Positions 10,987-22,989 of a stretch of DNA of 64,000 nt are shown here, piece by piece; position 1 is the first letter of the stretch, and each line of letters starts with the position of its first letter. A model generated the notes under the pieces. The model saw nothing but the letters and a program-made list of their open reading frames with translations, had not been told where the DNA came from and searched no databases. The stretch is from the NCBI RefSeq assembly GCF_027580225.2, contig NC_073348.2, positions 21,968,501 to 22,032,500 of the forward strand, given 5' to 3'. The position numbers were made by a program, and so were the translations under genes. This DNA is from Misgurnus anguillicaudatus. Its lineage: Eukaryota; Chordata; Actinopteri; Cypriniformes; Cobitidae.

Positions 10987-11110
10987 TACTTATATGTTTA
11001 ATGTATCATTCTGCTGTCTCTCTTATGCCAGATTTGTTACAAATGAGCTAATAAAATAGTTTGCATTAATATTTTGTGTCCAATTATTTACTCGTTGCAG
11101 GTTCCAATGT

Positions 11111-11776
11111 TACGGAGCCCCCAAGGGGACATGGAGCAAAAATAAATAAAGTATTGTTTTACGTGCGCATGTGAAACTATCGCATGCTCACGTGAAAGTA
11201 CCGCATTTATTTTCGCGTAATCACGTAAAAACTATCATGCGCGCACGTGAAAGTACCGCATTTAGTTTCGCGAAATCACGTAAAAACTATCATGCGCGCA
11301 CGTGAAACTACCGCGTTTAGTTTCACATATGCGCGCGATAGTTTCAAATGAGCACCCAAAACTAAACTTTAAAAAAAAAATTCGGCACATGAAGGTTTTG
11401 CGCGAACACATGAAAGCCCCACGTGAGCACATGAAACTAAACTCTAAATTTTTTTACTCCAATGTCACCTTAGGCGCTCAGTACAATGTACAAAAATTGG
11501 GATATTGTACATCCAGACAGCTCTTATCACAACATTCACAACATAAACCCCTTCAGGGTGAAACAAATCCTGATGGCCAACTTTCATTTGCTTACGCGAA
11601 ACCTTCATGTGCAGATTTTTTTTTAAGTTTAGTTTTTCGTGCCCACGTGAATCTATCGCGTGAGCACGTGAATCTATCGCGTGCGTACGTGAATCTATCG
11701 TGTGCGCACGTGAAACTATCGTGTGCGCACCTGAAAGCAAAAGTTCCACGCGAAACTAACCCTTAGGGGCTCCGTA
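11111..11776. mobile_element. TIR element with CACGTG/CGCG-rich subrepeats
   Basis: Ends are TACGGAGCCCCCAAGGG and CCCTTAGGGGCTCCGTA, imperfect inverted repeats, flanked on both sides by ATGT (11107-11110 and 11777-11780). Each arm consists of roughly 20- to 33-bp units built on CACGTGAAACTATCGCGTG, about six on the left and five on the right in opposite orientation. It encodes no transposase; the apparent 154-aa and 94-aa frames are the subrepeats read as protein (REHMK and RAHAIDS-type periodicity). Confidence 0.85.
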
Positions 11777-11780
11777 ATGT

Positions 11781-12790
11781 ACAGTATGTACAATGTTTCT
11801 TGACAAATGTTTGTTTTAGGTAAATATCTTTACCTAGTGTTATATTTACCTTAGGTAGGCTTTACAACTGTTACTAGTCTAAAAACTCCAAGGACAGAGA
11901 TTTGCCGCCTCATTTCAGAAGTCCATCACGTCACTGATTTTCAGCAGGAAAAAATGAAAAACTTTCTTTGTAAAACGTCTTTGTCAGTGTGCTATTTTAT
12001 GTCAACATGCAGTAATTTAGGTAGAGTTAATGAAGCAATTAAAGAGTCATTACAAAAGTAAAATGACAGCACAATCTGGTGAACATTTTAAACGGTTGTT
12101 TTGCAACATTTTTTACCTGTTGTCTTTATCCACTATTCCATTTAGAAATAAGTGTTTTGATGATTTTGCATAATACATACTGATTAAGAACTGTGTGCCA
12201 CCAGCATGTTCAACATAATCTCATGGTAATTTTTAACTACAATTTGGCTAATTCGTAAGAACGGCTCTTCTGTACATTTTAGTTTGACCTGCTTTCGCCT
12301 AAGTGACGTTAGATTTGGAGGTAGAGAGAATAATTATTGCTTTTTTTCTGATAACCATGCATTTTTGTATGATTCACATCATACACATTCAAATTGGCAT
12401 TGTGTTAAATAGTTAATTTTTTCCATACGATTAGGTTGGTAAATTTTAGGTGCTGGTGCTCCAACAAGTTTCTTACCACGTTCACCAGAAGAACCATGCT
12501 AGTTGACAAGTAAAAATGTATGTTTATTCAACTTTAATTAAGTGAAACTAAAGTGATATTTTAAATTGAATAAACTTAATTTTTTAGGTGTTACCAATTG
12601 AAGTAATTTATTAAGTTGATCCAATTTTTACTTTGTAGAGTGTAAATAAAATGTTATTTGCAGATGATTAAGCTGAACGTTCATCTTTTTTGGACTTTGA
12701 ACTTGTTTTAGCACATCTCGGCTCACAGCCATTTGGAAACAGGGTTTCCCCAAATGAAAGATATAAAATCAAAATTTTATATCTGTATTT
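11781..12790. other. AT-rich noncoding with one small palindrome
   Basis: No gene seen. At about 12505-12645 an imperfect palindrome (ACTTTAATTAAGTGAAAC region against TGAAGTAATTTATTAAGTTGA) suggests a small MITE, without a clear boundary. Confidence 0.35.
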
Positions 12791-14137
12791 GGGTCATTCT
12801 ATACGGAAATGTCAATTTTTCTGTCCCTAACCTTTATAGAAATATTACACTTGAAAAACACTTTAGGGTTATAATTTTTTATATTTTAAAATGAAACAAT
12901 ATGTTACTTGAACAATTACACCTTCAATTTAACAATATTTGATTTTTATTAATTAATTAGAATTTCAAGCACCACAGAAGTGCTCGTCCCTACAGTCATG
13001 TACAAAGGGAAAATGCTTTATTTTGAGATGTGTTTTCTTCCTTTTAAAATACAATAATGTGTCCATAACTATCAAATATATGATGTTAATTACATTAAAA
13101 AACAAAATGCTAAATAAATATTATAAATTATATAATGAAAGCAGGTGTCCCCTGGAGTTGTGTCACTGGTGTTAGCATTTAACAAAATAGCTCTTTTTTT
13201 AAATCACACTGATGACATCACTTGACTTCCTTTTTTCAATTTTCTGGAGATCTATAAGGAGAACCCCATGGTAAGTCCACTGTGTCTTTTCAGTTATCAG
13301 AAAACTTCTTATTTATCTCATGATTTCATATGAAGCTTTTAGTTTCAACCTGATCTCACGAATTTCCGTGGCATAGTCACAGAATTCTTTGTTAATTTTT
13401 CCGTGGCATTCTCACGGATCTCCGCATATTTCCGTGGCCCCGTAGGGATGTCATTTACATAAAATGACATCCCTACCCAAACCCAACTCTAACCCCAACG
13501 CCAGGCGACAATTGATTAAAGATTAGAAAATATAAAATAATACATCAGAAAAAATAGTATAAACGAATAAATAAAGTGACATACTAACGCAAACATCAAA
13601 TCTTACCCTAAACCGAAGCGACAATGGTTTGAAAGTAGGAAAAAGCAGTTGAGTAACCAATCCGTGAGAATGCCACGGAAAGTGGCAGGGCCACGGAAAT
13701 ATGCGGAGATCTGCGAGAAATTAGCAAAAAATTCTGTGACTATCCCACGGAACTTTGTGAGATCATGTTGTTTAGTTTATGTCACTGGTATGACCTCCTT
13801 TATTGTTTGGGAATTGCAAAAAACTAGAATACAAATGGATTAAACTACTTAATTTAGTGAGTATACAGTGATTGATAACATGTGGTTTGATACTTTGCAG
13901 CAGCAATTTTGTAAAATGCAGTTTTCATGAAAATTGTCACTGGTGTTACTGTCACTGTTGTTACATTCCTTATGGGTACGTACATGCACACAAAAAAAAA
14001 AAATCATTAAGCTGTCATTTATTTGTACTTATAAAGTCAAAAGAGTAATAATGTGGTCTAAGTTTAAATGTTAGAAAAAGAAATCAATTTTAAGACATCT
14101 TGCCATACCAAAAGTGGACGTTTCTGTAAAATGACCC
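12791..14137. mobile_element. GGGTCATT-ended DNA transposon, non-autonomous, ATTT duplication
   Basis: The left end GGGTCATTCTATACGGAAA and the right end TTTCTGTAAAATGACCC are inverted copies. ATTT flanks both (12787-12790, 14138-14141). The interior repeats GTCACTGGTGTTA three times and has no transposase. An unrelated 8-bp-duplicating MITE (13346-13770) is nested inside. The same 4-bp duplication and similar end sequence occur in the element at 38884-39641. Confidence 0.8.
13346..13770. mobile_element. hAT-like MITE (shared-core family, CCGTGG arms)
   Basis: Ends CAACCTGATCTCAC and GTGAGATCATGTTG are inverted. TTTAGTTT is perfectly duplicated at 13338-13345 and 13771-13778, and 8 bp is the hAT hallmark. 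The arms contain TTTCCGTGGCA; the core contains CCAAACCCAACTCTAACCCC, CGCCAGGCGACAA and GCAGTTGAGTAACCAAT, the same core found at 17437-17940 and 45437-46665 behind different arms. Confidence 0.85.
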
Positions 14138-14141
14138 ATTT

Positions 14142-14351
14142 ACTCGTAGTGCAACCAGCGGTGTAATAAGCAGGATAATGTACACCCGGCCAGGTTGTTA
14201 TGACAAATAAATCCCTTCAGGGTAGGGTGACCAGAAGTTCCGAAAAATTAGTGACAGTCCCGAAATCTAAGCTGCTGTCCTGAATCCCGAATCCCGCTCT
14301 AATTGTCCAGAAATTTATACTGAAGCAAAATTTTAATCCCAAATCCCGCTC
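14142..14351. repeat. Degenerate tandem repeat around AATCCCGCTC
   Basis: Units such as GAATCCCGCTCTAATTGT, then AAATCCCGCTC before the next insertion and TCTAGTTGT after it, show a roughly 65-bp direct repeat. Its intact copy gives the empty site for the MITE that follows. Confidence 0.55.
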
Positions 14352-14832
14352 CCCAGGTGAAAAAGTAGTACACTTCCATAGTGTCCTTAAAGTGCTTTAT
14401 TTTCGCAACCTAATTTTGTACTTAATATACAAAAAATTCATCTTTAGTACTTCTTAATATGTTTTTAAGATCATCTAAGTGTACTTCACTGTGCTATTTT
14501 GAGACACCATAAATATGAACTAAAATGTGCTAAAACGGATATAAAAAATGTATTTAGGTACCACTTGTAGTTAACTTGAAACCATCTTTGTATGAAAGTT
14601 GATTTCAAGTTTAATACAAGTGTTAACTAAATACATTTTTTAATACAGAGATAGCATGTTAAAATTGCATTTTAGTTCATATTTATGGTGTCTCAAAATA
14701 GCACAGTGAAGTACACTATTAACATATTAAAAAGTACTAAAGATGAATTTTTAGTATATTAAGTACAAAATGAGTGTGCGAAAATAAAGCACTTTAAGTA
14801 CACTATGGAAGTGTACTACTTTTTCACCTGGG
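14352..14832. mobile_element. Palindromic MITE with CCCAGGTGAAAAAGTAG ends
   Basis: The two halves are near-complete inverted copies: CCCAGGTGAAAAAGTAGTAC on the left, matching CTACTTTTTCACCTGGG on the right. Comparison with the upstream uninterrupted repeat unit indicates a 2-bp TC duplication. There is no coding content. Confidence 0.8.
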
Positions 14833-15205
14833 TCTAGTTGTGCCGAACATTATATTGAAGCAAAATCTTGAGTAGTTAATGTCTGATAAAACATGAGCGA
14901 GGAGGTTGAGTCATCCTGCAGCCAGCCCCTGCTGGCTGCTCATTGGCTGCAGCATCTTGTTTGTTTTTTTATACATATACTGTAGGCGCGCATTGAGATA
15001 TGCACTGATAAGGCACGGGAGTGCTGGCAGCAGTTAAAACCTCTGCGAAATATGCTGACGTCGAGCCTCCACAACCTCGGTAGGCTATAGCTCAAATGTG
15101 AATTTGAAGTTGTATTGTTTCTACAATTGTATTGTATCTAATTCATCTATATGCACAAAGCCAATAGGACCTTTTTGTCCTCTTTTTGTTTTATAGAGTA
15201 ATCTT
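14833..15205. other. Noncoding, nothing recognised
   Basis: Right flank of the previous repeat followed by unique sequence; no gene or RNA signal. Confidence 0.4.
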
Positions 15206-15210
15206 GAAAG

Positions 15211-15489
15211 TGTCACGTCCCCGGAACAGGTAGGAGGATGCAAGTGCAAAGTTTGAAATAAATAACATTTATTAACTGAAAAAACAAAACAGGCAGAAAC
15301 AGGGACCAAGACATACACTGTAGTACTGACACAAACTGAGGCAACGATCCAGCAACTGAACATACAGGTGACCAGGATATATATACACAAAGACTAATTG
15401 GTAACAGGTGTGATGATTGGTAATCAGTGAAAAGTCCAGATGACAACAATCAGAACAGAGACAACAGAAACACGGTTGAAACCGTGACA
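15211..15489 (-). mobile_element. Solo LTR (gypsy-type, family A)
   Basis: The 279-bp block runs TGTCAC to GTGACA and is flanked by the perfect 5-bp duplication GAAAG (15206-15210, 15490-15494). On the minus strand it has a TATATATA box-like run about 115 bases in and an AATAAA signal near the 3' end (TTTATT at 15268-15273). These are the parts of an LTR promoter and poly(A) unit. No internal retrotransposon sequence remains, so it arose by LTR-LTR recombination. It shares the GAACAGG...GCAAGTGCA end region with the LTRs at 24416 and 63119. Confidence 0.9.
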
Positions 15490-15494
15490 GAAAG

Positions 15495-16183
15495 TTTATC
15501 ATTCATTCACCTGATGAATGATAAAATGGTAAAAATATCCAGAGAAAGAGAGAAAGACATGGGCCATAACAAGGGATGTCTCAAAACACCCTATAGAGAC
15601 CACCCAGCAACATGCTGACGACCATTTTCATCAGCCTAATAATGTGATGACCACTTTTGGACAGACACTTGAGAGATTTATGGAATTTTGTTGAATTGTG
15701 CATCCTGCCCAACTTTAACCAGTTTTCCAGTACATCCGGATAAGGTGTTTACAAGAAAAAGTGCATTTGGAAAAGATGAATGAACTCAAATGAAGGTTTA
15801 ATCCCCAGATTGTAGGCAATGACGGTCTACAATGCATAAGGGGCGTCCCTATCTCTTCCCCGCAGCCATCGTCGTCGTCGAACAGAGACGACACAGCGGC
15901 GCAGTAGAAATCTTATTAGCGTGCATGGAAAGATATTATTCACTATCTGCAACAGACAACATGGCATCCACAATAATGCTGCAAAATATGCTTGTTTGTT
16001 CTCACGGCGCCTCAGGGGATAAAACATAAACTTTTATTAAACAGACAAAAATTCGCCACAGGCTCGGCTGTATGCCAAAGTTTGTTGCTATGGTAATTAT
16101 CCTCCTCTGATTCTGCTAAATACTGTGGTACAGATAGAAAGTCAATGCAATCAAAACACTTTACTGAGATGTTGACATTTATG
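15495..16183. other. Noncoding, nothing recognised
   Basis: Unique sequence with no supported exon; overlapping 60-66 aa frames on both strands at 15827-16029 are chance frames. Confidence 0.4.
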
Positions 16184-16320
16184 GCGTTCCTGTAGCTCAG
16201 TTTGTAGAGCATTGCTTTAGCAACGCAAAGGTCACATGGTTTGATCCTCGGGAAGCATACTGTACTGCATGCATACTGATTCAAAATAATGCATAGATTG
16301 AATGCACTATTAGTCAGAAA
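16184..16320 (+). repeat. SINE with tRNA-Ala-like head
   Basis: GTTCCTGTAGCTCAG (A box region), an AGC anticodon context (CTTTAGCAACG) and GGTTTGATCCTCG (altered B box) give a tRNA-Ala-like layout. The acceptor stem does not pair, and a decayed tail with TGATTCAAAATAATGCATAG follows, so this is a SINE remnant rather than a tRNA gene. A sister fragment is at 44300-44390. Confidence 0.7.
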
Positions 16321-16387
16321 TACGCATAAATGTAAACGTCAATGCATAATTACGTTAATAAGGAGGAATTCAATAGAAATGCATTGT

Positions 16388-16933
16388 TTAAAGAGCAACT
16401 ATGGTCCGATTCACGGTTTTACATTTTCTTTGGTGTGTAAGTGTGTATTAGTACATGTAAACAATATGCAAAAAGTAAACTTAAAGTAAAAAGTAAAAGA
16501 TGACACTAGTTATCTTCAATGTAAATCTCTTTTTTTGGACTACAACAAGCACACAGATTGTTACTTCCTAGTCCTGCTGACGTAGACAAGACCGACATTA
16601 TCATAATTCATCCCGCTTCAGACTCAGCCTGTAAGTTAACTTCTGTTAGCATTGCATTGTGATCGAATCTTTTAAACATGGTAAGGAGCGTCACATTTTT
16701 GGGTGATGTCAGAGGTATTCATGCTAATCACAACGTACAGATTAGCCGGCAAATCAGGGACACAGAGCTTTTCAAATCTGTGCATTTCAGGAAGAGACTG
16801 AAATCTGGAGCTACAAAAAAGTACGATATGTGTAAAATAATGTGTTTTTAACCATAAACCACGCAAACTCATTGTATTATACCAAATACACAAAATAACG
16901 TTGTTTTTTAGCAATAAAAGATGTGCTCTTTAA
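16388..16933. mobile_element. TTAA-flanked MITE (AAAGAGCA ends)
   Basis: TTAAAGAGCAACTATGG on the left pairs with TGTGCTCTTTAA on the right. The interior (GGTAAGGAGCGTCACATTT, GGTATTCATGCTAATCAC) resembles an abundant cyprinid dispersed repeat. No transposase. Confidence 0.75.
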
Positions 16934-17357
16934 CCTATTTTGAAAATTATTATGTAACATATATGTAAACATACGAAGAGCGTCCGACATGTTTTCTTGT
17001 AAATAAGCCTTTTTTTTATCAGGCTTTTAGTGGATTCTGCCAACAAACCGGAATTTCTGAATGGCCTGATGCCGGGATTAAGCAGATTTGAAGCAAAAGT
17101 ATTTGATGACCATATTATACGTGTTGAGAGCATTCGTTTAATATCATTATCTTTTTTTGACGGAGGTGATCTTTAGCAGCTTTTGCATCTGAGCTCCTCA
17201 TATGCAAATTATTAAAAAATGCTTCTTTACATAGTTACATAGTATATAGTATATTTGTATTGAATTGAACAATAGTAACTTACTTTACATAAAAAATGTA
17301 TTACTGCAAATTGCAGTATATTTGGTTAACCCGGCTTACGAAGGGGTTAGTCGATAG
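16934..17357. other. Noncoding, nothing recognised
   Basis: AT-rich unique sequence between two MITEs. Confidence 0.4.
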
Positions 17358-17365
17358 AAAGCAGG

Positions 17366-19068
17366 GGTAACACTTTACTTGAAGGGGTGTTCATAAGACT
17401 GACATGAGCCCTTCATAATCATGCATGTTTGTGCTACCAGTCTCACAATATTTCGTTATATAATCACGTAATTTTTTTATTTTTTTCGTGATATTATCAC
17501 AAATTTCCGTGTTTTTTCGTGATCGTATAACGAATTCCTGTTTTCGTGTGATTATCACGTATTGGTTACTCAACTGCTTTTTCCTATTTTTAAACCATTG
17601 TCGTTTCGGTTTAGGGTTAGATTTAGTGCTTGCATTAGAATGTCACTTTATAAATTGGTTTATAATATTTTTTCTGATTTATTTTTTTATATGTCGCCTG
17701 GCGTTAGGGTTGGAGTTGGGTTTGAGTAGGGATGTCATTTTATGTAAATCTAACCCTAAACCTGAAGCGACAATGGTAAGAAAATAGGACAAAACAGTTG
17801 AGTAACCAATACGTGATAATCACACGAAAACAGGAATTCGTTATACGATCATGAAAAAACATAGAAATTAGTGATAATATTACGAAAAAAGAATAAAAAA
17901 AAATACGTGACTATAAAACAAAATTTTGTGAGACTGGGCTGGTTTAGGGCAACTGTCATTGAGTGTCATTCATTCAATGATGTAATTTTTAATGCAAAAA
18001 TGACATTTTTTGAGATGTCTTTGTTATGACTACTTGACATTAACCAATACATTATAACTTATCATGACAACTTGAAATTACCAATACAACATAACGGACC
18101 ACTTTTTACCAGTGATACTAACTGAATTTGTGTTAATACTCTGTCATAAAGTTTTATAACGGCATTATGAATATTTTTCTTGACCTCAACTACAGTGGTA
18201 CAAATATAATTTGTCATTGAAATGTCATTAAGTGTTAATACTCTGTCAAATGGTTTTATAACAGCGTCATTAATATTTTTCTTGACCTCATCTACAGTGG
18301 TACAAATATAATTTGTGATTATAATGTCATTAAGTGTTAATACTCTGCCAAATAGTTTTATAACAACATCATGAATATTATTCAGTTTATAATGTTGTTT
18401 TAAGTGTCTCCATGTGTTGAATAAATAAAATCAATCATACAATAATAAAAATAATAATAATAATTTAAATTGATAAAATCATATTTTATTGCATTTGGAG
18501 ACGGATTCACCTAAGATTAAATGAAAACCGTGCAATAATAGGTTAAGCCATGCAGTGTTAGGTCCATATCGCTCAATATGCATTAATTACATTAAATTAA
18601 TTAAATGTTTTGTTCGTTTTTTCTTTCTATGTCAGAAAAATTCAGAACCCTTTGTGTGAGGAAGAACAAGTTCTGTTAGTTGTCAGTTTTGTATGTATTG
18701 TGCACAAACATACAGTTAAGTATAATATTTTGACATGTCTGTTGCATTTCGTTAAGGTATTTAAAATTATTTGTTAGTATATTAACACTTAATGACATTT
18801 AAATGGCATTTTAATGTAATGTTAACCCATAAAGCTAGTTTTTTTTTTTAAGTTTGATAATTATTCAAGTTATGATGTATTGGTTAATGTTAAGTTGTCA
18901 TAACAAAGACAATTCAAACAATGTCATCTTTGAATTAAAAATGACATAATTAAACAAATGACACATTTATTGACAGTTGTCATAAATGTGCATAAAATCT
19001 CATTCATGTTCATGATTATGAAGGTGTCATGTCAGTCTTATGAACACCCCTTCAAGTAAAGTGTCACC
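17366..19068. mobile_element. hAT-like non-autonomous element with 60-bp inverted ends
   Basis: The ends are GGTAACACTTTACTTG on the left and CAAGTAAAGTGTCACC on the right, and homology continues inward past TTCATAAGACTGACATGA. An 8-bp duplication with one mismatch flanks it (AAAGCAGG 17358-17365; GAAGCAGG 19069-19076). The interior has roughly 100-bp direct repeats on TTAAGTGTTAATACTCTG. A shared-core MITE sits inside at 17437-17940, where part of the left arm appears lost. Confidence 0.85.
17437..17940. mobile_element. hAT-like MITE (shared-core family, CACGTAATTTTTT arms)
   Basis: CCAGTCTCACAATATTT and TTTTGTGAGACTGG are the inverted ends. The arms carry TCGTGAT/ATCACGA palindromic words. 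The core (GGGTTAGATTTAGTGC, GTCGCCTGGCGTTAGGG, CAGTTGAGTAACCAATACG) is the one seen at 13346-13770. I did not find a clean duplication for this copy. Confidence 0.8.
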
Positions 19069-19076
19069 GAAGCAGG

Positions 19077-20195
19077 TATTTGCACTGTAATACCTCAAAA
19101 AAAGTTAATTCACCACTTGAAGTTTTGCGCTACGCTGTTATAAAATGATGCTTTTTGTGAAAGACAATGACAATGCTTTTAGAGCACAGTAGGCTTGAAA
19201 TATTGTTTGCTTTTACAACCTTTGTTTTTTTTTCAACCTAATGGTGCATAGTGTGGTTTTGCTTCGCTCTGCCCGTTTACGCGCTGTTTTGATTCTCCCC
19301 CTTCTCTAATGCATCACTGCATTATCTATATTCCCCAGTATAATAAGCCCCCCCACCACCGCCAATGACACGAAGCCATATTTCACTGAGTGATTCCCCT
19401 TGGAGCAATAGGAAGGATAGATCATACAGCCTTCTCCTGCAGATTTGTGGGAAATGAGAAGACATCCTGAATGCCACATTCTGATACCCCCTCCGTGGTT
19501 CAGGTCCGTTTGATGCATGGAGAGGGTCAACACACCTGACATACAGTAAATCAAGCGCTCTCGTGCCCGCTCCACTCCTGCGTCTGTTTTTATTCCTTGG
19601 GTAAGATGAGACGGGCGAAAAAAAGCAGGTGTACTTTCTCAGTGCCATATTCGTTTGGACAAAGATGAAGAGAACATCTGAAGAGAGAGAGAGAGAGATT
19701 TCCTGGGGACCGTGTCGCTAAACGCATAATGGCTGCCAAAAAAGCCCTGTAGGAGCAGATGTTATCCCGCTGCCAATCTCGCCTCATCTCATTTTTGGAT
19801 CCGTCTGTTTGCTTTTATCTGCTTTGTGGCTGTTTTTTGTGTCTTTTGGTAATAGTCTGAGTCGCACAACCCCTGAAGCATCCTTATCAAGCGTCTTATA
19901 GGAAAGAAAAATTGGAAATTACATCTCTTAAATTGTTTCTCATAGAGCGCAAATGGAGTCTCACCTTTAAATCTTTTGGTTTTCAGGTTTGAGAAGCAAG
20001 CTTTTGTTATCTATAAAATCTTATTTTTTTGAAATTCAAAACCATATTTGCTCAGGTAGAGATGTCGGCAATCAAAATAGATTTTAATATGAATGCATAT
20101 ATTCAGCATCACATTCTTCTTATCTGCACTAGGCTAACAATATTAATTTTACATCTCTGTTAAGTACTTTATATATATTCTCTGTTACTTTTTAT
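19077..20195. other. Noncoding, nothing recognised
   Basis: Unique sequence with a short (GA)n at about 19683-19698. Overlapping minus-strand frames of 89 and 108 aa have no recognisable domain. Confidence 0.4.
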
Positions 20196-20256
20196 ATATA
20201 TATAAAGTGTATGTATATATATGTTATAAAATATATATTTTATATATATTTTTTAT

Positions 20257-20326
<70 letters not shown>
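20196..20326. repeat. (AT)n microsatellite
   Basis: About 130 bases dominated by TATATA, with the purest run from about 20261 to 20326. Confidence 0.92.
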
Positions 20327-20329
<3 letters not shown>

Positions 20330-21650
20330 TAAATTATAAAAAAACTTTAGTGCTTTATAACACAGCATTATCTGAGCAATTGTATTTTCCTCTGGGTGGA
20401 TCTGTATAGTTCATAGTCTTAAAACCCGATAATTAGAGTTTTCAAGCCACGGATTCTCTCTGGAATATTTTATGCATTTTTAGCACAGCAATTTTCACTT
20501 AATGAGTAAAATAAAGTCTGTGATTAACATTACATGACTTTTTCATTTAATCTACAACCTAAATAACACCGGTCTGTCTTAGACATTCTTTCGAAATGGT
20601 TGTGTTTATTAAAAAAAGTTACTAACTTTTGTAAAAAGAACAAAACCAGAAAACTTAATATTATGTTTTATTTCATATTATGTTTCGGTCGTAAACCGAA
20701 AATCGGCTTAAAAAAAATAAACATCACAAATTAGACCTTCAGGCTGACCTGTCTACTCTGTCCAAAAGCAAAATAACTAAGTATGCACAATCCTGTTTAT
20801 CGCACATGCAAATAGGCACAAAATTCATGCACCAGCACCCCGAAAACACGCTTGCTCTATTTGTAGATGCGCCATTATTACAAAACAAGCTCTGCGTCTG
20901 TTTCACACATGCATCCGACTTGTTATTATGTTTGGCTTATGGCTGTTTCTGGATGTACACTGAAAATAAATTAAGACTCATTGCCCCGAGTGTCATCAGA
21001 AGAGCAGAGGTGCACGGTGATGTGAGCGAAATGCCTGGAACAGGTACTATTAAACCAGCGCGGTGTCTCTGCAGAATAACAGTGCGTGACTGTTAAAGGG
21101 TGTCTCATTAATAACCCAAATGAAACAGAATCAAGAGATACCCGAGGTGGCAGGGAAAGGGAAATGTACCAGGATTCTGGCAAAGGCGAGGGGCGACACA
21201 AAGAGATGATTAATCACGGTGCCGTGCACTAAATGAAACTGCTGCCTGTGGTAGGCTGTAAGAAGCTCTTGTACTGAAATCGTTACCCTCATTTGTCGAG
21301 GTTGACTTTTGATACGCTAGCAATTGTTAGCGGATCGGTTAAAAGCCTTTAGCTCGTCGTTCCTCAGGTTAGATTTGTAGTCCTAGAGTAGGAGGTGATT
21401 GGTACATTGTAGGCTACTCCTGTAAATAGGAGATCTCACTCAGGTCCTTTATGAAAGCTTTTTCCAACTCTTTCACCATTTTTGTTTAATGTGCCTTCAC
21501 CTTATCAGTAAGACTTGAGTACACGTTCATCAATACCAACCAAAAATGTGTTCAAATGAGTGTCATTCACAAATATGTATTAAACTTTTACACATTAAGA
21601 ATATTGTTTTGTTTATTTAGTTTTTTGTAATAATTTAACTTTTAGACAAA
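20327..21650. other. Repeat-poor noncoding stretch
   Basis: From about 20750 to 21400 the sequence is complex and unrepeated (for example around 21000-21200), a candidate conserved noncoding block. No exon supported. Confidence 0.35.
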
Positions 21651-22503
21651 AGCCCTATTCGGACGGGATTAGTTTTACAGGGGGACCTCTGAGAAAATCG
21701 TGCTTCTCAGAGGTCGTCTGTATTTTTAATCCCGTCCGAATCGGCCATGTCTGTGTTTTTCTCTGACGACCTCCGTAAAAATTCCAGAGCAATTTACCTA
21801 CTGTTTTTCGCCGAACTCAGAGGTCATCTGAGAAATTTAATCCCGTCCGAATGCAAATGTCTGTGTTTGCCCGCAATATCTTTTGAAAACGCGGTTCATT
21901 TCGTGTTTCGGCCAACGTGATCTGCCGTAAGGTCTTACTAATGCGCGTATATCTGAGTCCCATTCATTCAGATATGAATGTTTTTTCGCATTCGGCAAAA
22001 TAAAGTCATTAAATCAAGACGAGCTGAATATCATACAGTGTTAAGACTAAACACTGTAATATCATTAACATTATAAGAAACTCCGTTCAAAGTTGTTCAA
22101 CTCCGGAATGCTAATGTTAATTAATAAAGATATAAAATTTTATTAATCATTATTTCTTCATTTCTTTGTGTTTGTTATAAGCAGACAGTTATATAAAACA
22201 CGTAGGCTTACGTTACTTAAGTAGGATTTGTATATTTTATTTTGATTTGTTAAAATTAAATTAATAAATTACATGTTCTGTCATGATTTTACGTTTAAAG
22301 CAAAATATTTAACATTACAAACACGCGTATCCAGAGCACGTGCTACTGCAACGCCCAAATGCATGAAACAGACACTCCCATCTCTGGAATAGCCTGCATC
22401 ATTTTAATCCCGTCCGAATCGGTACATAAAATCACAGACGTCCTGGGGGACACGCTGAAACTCAAACGTCGTTTGGAAAACTAATCCCGTCCGAATAGTG
22501 CTA
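21651..22503. mobile_element. TIR element with ATTCGGACGGGAT ends
   Basis: The inverted ends are CTATTCGGACGGGATTAGTTTT and its right partner ending CTAATCCCGTCCGAATAG, less two bases. The word ATCCCGTCCGAAT also recurs internally near 21730, 21838 and 22403, so the termini are effectively reiterated inside each arm. No coding content and no clear duplication. Confidence 0.75.
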
Positions 22504-22544
22504 AAGACAGTTATAAATTAAGTTATTGAGCAAGTACAAATAAA

Positions 22545-22576
22545 AACCTTACCTTACCTTACCTTACCTTACCAAC
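22545..22576. repeat. (ACCTT)n microsatellite, left half
   Basis: Five or six copies of CTTAC; the related run of TTGCC/CTTAG units resumes at about 22935-22976 on the far side of a MITE. Confidence 0.85.
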
Positions 22577-22913
22577 ATGATCACAGAAAGTCGTGTTATA
22601 GCCACAAAAAAATGTATTAATTTATTAGTGTCCATGGCATGAAATTCAGCTTTGTGTCCCGCGCACAAATTGCTATTCCTATTCCCAACCCCAAGCGGCA
22701 ATGATAAGAAAATACATAAATTGGTAGCAATACATAAAATGACACGAAATAAACCTTGTGCCATGGACACGAAAAACTATTTATAGAAATGTGTGTGAGT
22801 GACATGAAAAAGACATTTGTGCTCAAGGCATGGAAAAAGCTGAATTTTGTGCCATGGACACGAATAAATGAATCAAATTTCTTGTCACTATAACACGACT
22901 TTCCGTGAGATCA
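22577..22913. mobile_element. Palindromic MITE with AAAGTCGTGTTATAG arms
   Basis: Left TGATCACAGAAAGTCGTGTT pairs with right AACACGACTTTCCGTGAGATCA. The arms hold GTGTCCATGGCATGAAATTC-type words; the core (CCCCAAGCGGCAATGATAAGAAAAT) resembles the core of the shared-core MITE family. It interrupts a pentanucleotide microsatellite. Confidence 0.75.
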
Positions 22914-22989
22914 GTCTGTATCTTACCTATGCTTATCTTATCTTGCCTTGCCTTGCCTTGCCTTAGCTTAGCTTACTACAAGTAAAAAT

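Noticed and set aside
11302..11766. 154-aa frame with REHMK and VNLS repeats
   Set aside because: It is the CACGTG minisatellite of the TIR element translated; the opposite strand gives an equally repetitive frame.
16184..16257. tRNA-Ala gene
   Set aside because: Acceptor stem does not pair, B box is altered and a SINE tail follows.
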